64,000 nucleotides of DNA, taken from NCBI GenBank assembly GCA_019119575.1, contig DWWT01000029.1:54391-118390 (forward strand), in the 5' to 3' direction. Positions within the stretch are counted from its first letter, which is position 1, and the number at the start of each line of letters is the position of its first letter. Below the pieces are notes generated by a model. It saw nothing but the letters and a program-made list of their open reading frames with translations. It made no database searches and was not told where the DNA came from. The DNA is from Candidatus Enterocloster excrementipullorum (GTDB taxonomy: Bacteria > Bacillota > Clostridia > Lachnospirales > Lachnospiraceae). Shown here piece after piece: positions 59,717 to 64,000 of the stretch. The translations under genes and the position numbers were made by a program.

Positions 59717-60046
59717 ATGAACCAAATAGAATGTTACAAATGTCCCGTCTGCGGATGGGAGCCCCCTGAAACAGCGGCCGGCGGCTCCTGGGATCACTGT
59801 CCCAACTGCCTGTCCGGCACGCACGGCCCATGCGGAGGCATCCTGGAGCCCATCGGTGTGTGGGTGAGAAAAAACGGCGAATGGGCCATCCTGCACCGGT
59901 GCACGGTCTGCGGCAAGATAAGCTCCAACCGGATTGCAGCGGATGACAATCCCATGCGGCTCATGGCTCTCGCCATGCGCCCCTTTGGCAGTGGGGCCAT
60001 TTCCCAGAACCATATCCGGCAGATGATCCGCACCATGGAGGACTAG
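59717..60046 (+). CDS. RNHCP domain zinc-ribbon protein
   Basis: A 109-residue protein. CYKCPVCGWEPPE and HRCTVCGKISSNR are Cys4 zinc knuckles; the middle WDHCPNCLSGTHG replaces the RNHCP signature. AAAAGGAGAC precedes the ATG at 59717. Family function unknown, likely nucleic acid related. The last base of the stop codon TAG lies in a dispersed repeat (copy E). Confidence 0.85.
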   Translation: MNQIECYKCPVCGWEPPETAAGGSWDHCPNCLSGTHGPCGGILEPIGVWVRKNGEWAILHRCTVCGKISSNRIAADDNPMRLMALAMRPFGSGAISQNHIRQMIRTMED

Positions 60047-60064
60047 AGTGGGTTTGAAAATTGC
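60043..60064. repeat. Dispersed short repeat, copy E (RNHCP gene 3' end)
   Basis: CTAGAGTGGGTTTGAAAATT resembles the reverse complement of the other copies (CTAGAGC...TTTGAAAATT). The stop TAG of the RNHCP gene is part of CTAGAG. Sequence match is weaker than in copies A-D. Confidence 0.45.
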
Positions 60065-60102
60065 TTTCTGCCAGATGTGCGGTCCACTTTGTAGGACACT
60101 GA

Positions 60103-60137
60103 AGGCGCCGGCTCAATATGCCATTCAGCCGGCGCCT
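60103..60137. terminator. Bidirectional terminator between convergent genes
   Basis: AGGCGCCGGCT (60103-60113) and AGCCGGCGCCT (60127-60137) form a perfect 11-bp stem around a 13-nt loop. It lies between the RNHCP gene and the AAA/PD-(D/E)XK gene, which run toward each other. Confidence 0.8.
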
Positions 60138-60148
60138 CTGCTTTCGTT

Positions 60149-61852
60149 CTATGGTTTCTCCGCCATCACTCTGCATCTCTTCTTGTAAAAAGCAATCCCG
60201 TATTTTAAAACTTTCTCCATCCCGTCATCTTTAAGCGCATCCGGATACCGCTTCTCATCTATCTGCTTTAACGCCCTATGGCATGCACCGTCCAGGGCTC
60301 CGTTCTCCGCGTATTTCAGCTCAATGACAATTCCCACAAGACGTTCTTCATCCTCAATCCGAATATCACAATATCCCTCGCCTGCCTCTGCATTTGAGCT
60401 GACATACCAGCTTGGCTCTTGGCCTAGAAGCCCCAGAAGCACGCCGTGGTAGAAGCTTTCTCTGCGGGAACCGGTATCCCGGATACTGATTGTCCGCCGA
60501 AGCCAGCCATTCAGCTGTTCTTCCACTGCCGCCGCATTTCCTTCCAGCAAAGCTTCCCGCAGAGAGGAAAGCTTCTCCTTTTCCCCCGCAGCCAGCTCTT
60601 CAAACCATTGCCAAATCTGGCTTGTAAAAATACCCCTGATTTCCTTATTGGGTATCACCAGATCAACCGTTTTCCCCTCATCCGTTCCGATCATTGTAAG
60701 ATAACCTGTCATAAACAGGACACTCCATATATTGTCGGCAGAGCTCTCCAAATCCCGGTATGTCAGCTCCGGACGTATGCTCTTTTGAATGCTTCCGCCG
60801 GCGATCAGCACTTCCAGCTCCCGTTTTGTGGCTGCGGACGCTTTGCCAAGCAGGGATCGTACAATATCATTTCCGCTGGTATTCGACCAATAATCCTTTG
60901 GCCGCGCTTTCGGATTCACCCTGAGATCCGCGCAGTAGTTCACCACATCCCATGGGCAGTAAACTTCCGCATCCCCAAATCGATAGCCGTCATACCATTC
61001 TTTGACCGTATCATAGGATGTCATCCACCCATAATAAGCAAGCATTTCCCGGACTTCCTGATCCGTAAAGCCAAAGCATTCATCAAAAAAACTGTCCATG
61101 ATTGTAAGGACGCGCAGATTGTTTAAACCGGTGAAAATACTGTCTTTAGAAATACGCAGGCACCCTGTAAGCACTGCAAACTGCAGGCTTTCATTTGTTT
61201 TCAGAGCCTGCGAGAGCACTCCGCGGATCAGGCTTACCATTTCATCGTAATACCCATTCTGATATGCCTTATCCAACGGTACATCATACTCATCTATGAG
61301 AAGAATTACATTCTTATCAAAATGCCTTGCAAGGAGCCGGGACAAGGTAAGGAGACTGTTTCGAAGCGTTTCGTCCGACATGGATGAAATCGAATTTGTC
61401 TCCCCATCCCCCCACAAAAGCCTTCGGTAGCTCTCCTTTTCCCGCTTATCCAGCTTCTCGCTCTTTTCCAAAAAGGCAAAGCGCGCAGCCTCATTTCCAA
61501 TTTCCGAACACAGCATATCCCTGGCCGCTTGAAAGCTCCGCCCATCTACACATTTTAATGTGAGAAAAATTACCGGAAACTGTCCCATGTACTGCTTACA
61601 CAGTTCCTCTTTCTCCATTATTTTTAGTCCCTTAAACAGTTCCGTATCGCATCCCAATTCAAAAAATGCCTTCAGCATACTCATATTCAGAGATTTGCCA
61701 AAACGGCGTGGGCGAGCAAGTAGAGTAACCTGTGCACAGTTATAAAGCAAATTGCTGATAAGCTCCGTCTTATCTACATAATAATAATTTTCCCTGCGAA
61801 TTCTCGAGAAACTCTCAATCCCAATCGGAAGCATTTTTTCATTTCCATTCAC
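60149..61852 (-). CDS. AAA-ATPase-like / PD-(D/E)XK nuclease family protein
   Basis: A 567-residue protein typical of a family abundant in gut Clostridia and Bacteroidetes (AAA_ATPase-like plus DUF1703). The N-terminal GIESFSRIRRENYYYVDKTELI, a Walker A-like RPRRFGKSLNM (residues 47-57), Walker B LLIDEYDVPLDKAY, and the C-terminal nuclease-like CDIRIEDEE...GIVIELKYAENGALD (the Asp and Glu-x-Lys of PD-(D/E)XK, about residues 507-528). GTG start at 61852 with AGAGG 9 nt upstream. Function unproven; a broken paralog lies at 55.3-56.4 kb. Confidence 0.9.
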   Translation of the reverse strand: MNGNEKMLPIGIESFSRIRRENYYYVDKTELISNLLYNCAQVTLLARPRRFGKSLNMSMLKAFFELGCDTELFKGLKIMEKEELCKQYMGQFPVIFLTLKCVDGRSFQAARDMLCSEIGNEAARFAFLEKSEKLDKREKESYRRLLWGDGETNSISSMSDETLRNSLLTLSRLLARHFDKNVILLIDEYDVPLDKAYQNGYYDEMVSLIRGVLSQALKTNESLQFAVLTGCLRISKDSIFTGLNNLRVLTIMDSFFDECFGFTDQEVREMLAYYGWMTSYDTVKEWYDGYRFGDAEVYCPWDVVNYCADLRVNPKARPKDYWSNTSGNDIVRSLLGKASAATKRELEVLIAGGSIQKSIRPELTYRDLESSADNIWSVLFMTGYLTMIGTDEGKTVDLVIPNKEIRGIFTSQIWQWFEELAAGEKEKLSSLREALLEGNAAAVEEQLNGWLRRTISIRDTGSRRESFYHGVLLGLLGQEPSWYVSSNAEAGEGYCDIRIEDEERLVGIVIELKYAENGALDGACHRALKQIDEKRYPDALKDDGMEKVLKYGIAFYKKRCRVMAEKP

Positions 61853-61956
61853 CGCATTTCACCTCTTTCCCCGACGTTTTTCCATCTGCATTCAGTCTAT
61901 CATGTACAAGAAAATTTCACAAGGGTCAAACAGGAAACGTGCGTCTCCAGGCATAC

Positions 61957-61990
61957 AAAAAAACCGGCGGCGACCTCCCAGGTCCCGCCG
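61957..61990 (-). terminator. Rho-independent terminator after the c-di-AMP receptor gene
   Basis: CGGCGG...GACC and GGTC...CCGCCG pair around CTCCC; on the minus strand the hairpin ends in seven T. Confidence 0.85.
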
Positions 61991-61999
61991 ATGTATTTT

Positions 62000-62320
62000 T
62001 TAAAACTTAAGCAGCTTCTCCACGTCCCCTTTCATCACCGTGGCTCCGCCAATCTTCACGCTTCGCGTCACATCCACCATCGTCATACCGTTAAATTCGG
62101 AAACCTGGCGTTCCTCCGTGCGCTCCTTGCAGTTGCTGCGGATATAGCCAAGAACTTCTTCCTCCCTGTCCTTCTCAATGCAGACCATCAGGGTCACATT
62201 GGGTTTATTGAGGTAGAGTCCCGTGGTACAGAAACGGGTGGCGTGAATCTTATTCCTTATAAAATCCCGGGACAGCCCTGGATAATCCTCCTCCTGAACA
62301 ATAATAATCAAAAGCTCCAT
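62000..62320 (-). CDS. PstA/DarA-like cyclic di-AMP receptor
   Basis: A 106-residue PII-like protein. LLIIIVQEEDYPGLSRDF starts it, ATRFCTTGLYLNKPNVTLMV gives the family Thr-Thr-Gly and Lys, and it ends in GGATVMKGDVEKLLKF, close to the PstA C-terminal VxxLDVERF motif. PstA binds c-di-AMP with a swapped PII fold; targets are unknown. AAAGGAGC precedes the ATG. No other gene is linked to it. Confidence 0.85.
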   Translation of the reverse strand: MELLIIIVQEEDYPGLSRDFIRNKIHATRFCTTGLYLNKPNVTLMVCIEKDREEEVLGYIRSNCKERTEERQVSEFNGMTMVDVTRSVKIGGATVMKGDVEKLLKF

Positions 62321-62358
62321 AGGTGCTCCTTTCCTGCGCGCATGCCCTGCAGATAATT

Positions 62359-62416
62359 GTTCCAGACGGACGGCACCTACTTTTGCTCCTGTTTTCCCGC
62401 CGTCCTGAACTGTTAC
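62359..62416. repeat. Short degenerate MITE-like repeat
   Basis: GTTCCAGACGGACGG (62359-62373) and CCCGCCGTCCTGAACTGTTA (62396-62415) are inverted, imperfect copies of the element ends with only ~20 bp between them, and the middle CACCTACTTTTGCTCCTGTT matches the inner part of the full element. Lies upstream of the c-di-AMP receptor. Confidence 0.55.
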
Positions 62417-62490
62417 GGCCTATTATAAAGCTTTCTCTCCCCATCTTCAAGTTAAAATGCAGTAAACGTTCCCCCTACAGCAATTCGTTT

Positions 62491-62526
62491 GAAAGGGCCG
62501 GCGGATCATGAGCTGCCGGCCCTTTC
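62491..62526 (-). terminator. Hairpin after the GlcD-type dehydrogenase
   Basis: GAAAGGGCCGGC (62491-62502) pairs with GCCGGCCCTTTC (62515-62526). Weak T tract (TTTC), but placed directly after the stop codon. Confidence 0.5.
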
Positions 62527-62532
62527 GCGCGG

Positions 62533-63957
62533 TTATTCCTTTTCGTCAAACACAATAATCTTGCCGGGATTTAAAATCAGCTTCTCATCAAACGCCAGCT
62601 TGATGGACTGGTAGAGCTTGTACATCCGCTCCCCCACAAAGGGCTTCAAATACTCCAGACGGCCGTTTCCAATGCCGTGCTCGCCGGAGAGCTGCCCGCC
62701 GAACTCCTTGGACACCGCATAGAGCTCTTTTAAGCAGGCCTGGGTTCCCGTGTGCCATGCCTCGTCGCTCATTTCCGGGCCCCGGAGCATCTCCGTATGG
62801 ATATTTCCGTCGCCCGCATGGCCGCAGGGCTCCACCCGGATGCCGTGCTTCTGGCCAATCGCCTTGGCAAGCCGCACATAATCCGCGATGCGGGACCGGG
62901 GCACAACCACATCGCACTCCTCCTGGGCCACGCTCTCCGCTTTCATGCCTTCCAGGATCGCCCCCCGGACGGACCACACGGAAGCCGCCCGTTCCGGCGT
63001 ATCCGCGATATACACATCAATGGCTCCGGCCTCCAGAGCGCCCTCCGCAGCCTCGTTGCAGGCAGAGAGAAGTTCCTGCTCGCTTCCCGCGTCGTACATG
63101 ACAATGAGCACTGCTTCTCCCTCCTTGACCGGGAGCATCTTGCGGAGATTGCGCTCCACGATATCAATGAGCTCCCGCTCCAAAAACTCAATGGCCGTGG
63201 GAACCGCGCTCATCTGCAGGAGCCTGGGCACCATGTCAATGCACTCCGCCAGGCTGTTGAAAGGCATCACCATGGTGCGGCTGAACTTGGGCGCCGGCAG
63301 AAGCTTTAAGGTAACTTCCGTCAGGATGCACAGGGTTCCCTCGGAGCCGATCACCAGATCCTTGATATCATATCCCGTTGTATTCTTCACCACATTGGAG
63401 GAGAACTGCACCAGAGATCCGTCCGGAAGAACCGCCTCAATGCAGCGGACAAAATCTCTTGTAAGCCCATAGCGCACCGCGCGCATGCCTCCCGCGTTGG
63501 TGATTACATTTCCTCCGATGGAGGCTGTCCGCTCGCCGGGATCCGGCGGATAGAAGAGCCCCTCCGCCGCGGCTGCCGCCGCCACATCCGTGAGCAGCAT
63601 GCCTGGCTGCACCGTGATGGTCATATTGGCCTTGTCCAGGCAGACGATCTTATTCATCTTCATCACAGAGAGAAGAATCCCGCCGTACTTGCAGTTTGCG
63701 CCGCCGGCCAGGCCCGTGCCGGCCCCGCGTACCACCACGGGAATATTCTGCTCATAGGCGTATTTCATGATGGCGCAGATTTCCTCCTTGTCCAGAACCT
63801 CCACATAGAGTTCCGGCGGGAACACTCCGTACTCCGGCATCTCATCATGATAATATTCCGGGGCAATATCCTCCCCTACCCACACCCGCTCCGGGGCGGT
63901 CACCGCACGGATGGCGGCAAAATCTTCCTCTGTCATCTTCTTATAGGGAAATGGCAT
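62533..63957 (-). CDS. GlcD-type FAD-dependent lactate/glycolate dehydrogenase
   Basis: A 474-residue FAD enzyme of the VAO/p-cresol methylhydroxylase group. The FAD-binding PCMH domain includes PVVVRGAGTGLAGGA, the C-terminal substrate domain GHAGDGNIHTEM and GEHGIGNGRLEYL. The start at 63957 is chosen because it lies 1 bp after a TGA that closes the upstream gene; an in-frame ATG at 63969 lacks spacing. In Clostridia this enzyme pairs with EtfA/EtfB to reduce ferredoxin-linked or NAD-linked couples from lactate or glycolate; the preceding gene fragment fits etfA. Confidence 0.9.
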   Translation of the reverse strand: MPFPYKKMTEEDFAAIRAVTAPERVWVGEDIAPEYYHDEMPEYGVFPPELYVEVLDKEEICAIMKYAYEQNIPVVVRGAGTGLAGGANCKYGGILLSVMKMNKIVCLDKANMTITVQPGMLLTDVAAAAAAEGLFYPPDPGERTASIGGNVITNAGGMRAVRYGLTRDFVRCIEAVLPDGSLVQFSSNVVKNTTGYDIKDLVIGSEGTLCILTEVTLKLLPAPKFSRTMVMPFNSLAECIDMVPRLLQMSAVPTAIEFLERELIDIVERNLRKMLPVKEGEAVLIVMYDAGSEQELLSACNEAAEGALEAGAIDVYIADTPERAASVWSVRGAILEGMKAESVAQEECDVVVPRSRIADYVRLAKAIGQKHGIRVEPCGHAGDGNIHTEMLRGPEMSDEAWHTGTQACLKELYAVSKEFGGQLSGEHGIGNGRLEYLKPFVGERMYKLYQSIKLAFDEKLILNPGKIIVFDEKE

Positions 63958-63958
63958 C

Positions 63959-64000
63959 TCACTCACCATCCTTTCTGTTCTTCAGTTCTTCCAGCAGCGC
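63959..64000 (-). CDS. 3' end of a CDS, probably electron-transfer flavoprotein alpha subunit
   Basis: Fourteen codons remain: ALLEELKNRKDGE, then TGA at 63959-63961. A C-terminal helical tail of the type P-x-L-x-E-E-L-K fits the end of EtfA. It runs in the same direction as the GlcD-type dehydrogenase and overlaps its start by a 1-bp spacer, suggesting an etfBA-glcD operon. Identity is inferred from context. Confidence 0.4.
   Translation of the reverse strand, partial: ALLEELKNRKDGE

Overview
The window looks like a chromosomal segment of a high-GC member of the Clostridia, most likely Lachnospiraceae. Reasons: strong AGGAGG-type ribosome binding sites, consensus sigma-A promoters, a T-box leader, GatCAB paired with an archaeal-type AspRS, ArgJ-type arginine synthesis, RarA/RecQ/TopB housekeeping genes, a PstA-like c-di-AMP receptor and paralogous AAA/PD-(D/E)XK genes. 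No rRNA, tRNA, CRISPR array, transposase or phage structural gene was seen. Placement below family level is not attempted.

Layout. 1-5.75 kb: a minus-strand export operon (MacA-like adaptor, MacB-like ATPase, MacB-like permease, then two TolC-like coiled-coil proteins, the last cut by the window edge). 5.98-12.5 kb: arginine biosynthesis, with argC-GNAT-argJ-argB-argD on the minus strand divergent from argG; a palindrome overlaps the argC -35 box. 12.7-16.8 kb: a Crp/Fnr regulator with transketolase, then argH. 16.8-23.9 kb: YfhO and GtrA membrane proteins, the ApbE flavin transferase, the HflK/HflC pair and an unknown membrane protein. 24-30.8 kb: an aminotransferase, then aspS and gatCAB (transamidation route to Asn-tRNA and/or Gln-tRNA) with a T-box leader in front of aspS. 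31-35.3 kb: a frameshifted zinc alcohol dehydrogenase, a flavodoxin-type reductase and a GH4 glycosidase divergent from an AraC regulator. 35.3-39.1 kb: rarA, bcp, recQ.

39.1-42.5 kb holds the most interesting accessory cassette: three tightly overlapping genes encoding a HEPN-like small protein, a ParA/MinD-like ATPase with a novel N-terminal half, and a second P-loop ATPase. I cannot match it to a named system. It is followed by a two-component system whose response regulator carries a frameshift and which diverges from a secreted coiled-coil protein. 45.6-45.8 kb is a MITE-like element with terminal inverted repeats, internal palindromes and a target-site duplication; fragments of the same repeat recur elsewhere.

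45.8-55.2 kb: cell-envelope and metabolic genes (polysaccharide deacetylase, GDSL hydrolase, ketopantoate reductase-like protein, nitroreductase, YkgJ-like cysteine protein, L,D-transpeptidase, topB, a hydroxyacid dehydrogenase and an aspartate dehydrogenase-like protein). 55.3-64 kb: a decayed and an intact AAA/PD-(D/E)XK gene, a winged-helix-like protein, a DUF305 metal-binding protein, a membrane protein, an RNHCP zinc protein, a c-di-AMP receptor and a GlcD-type lactate/glycolate dehydrogenase following what is probably the end of etfA.

A recurring theme is small repeats. A ~27-bp motif (core GAATTTTCAAA...GCTCTAG) supplies the stop codon of four unrelated genes, and a ~70-bp leader-like sequence precedes both a 58-residue protein and the L,D-transpeptidase.
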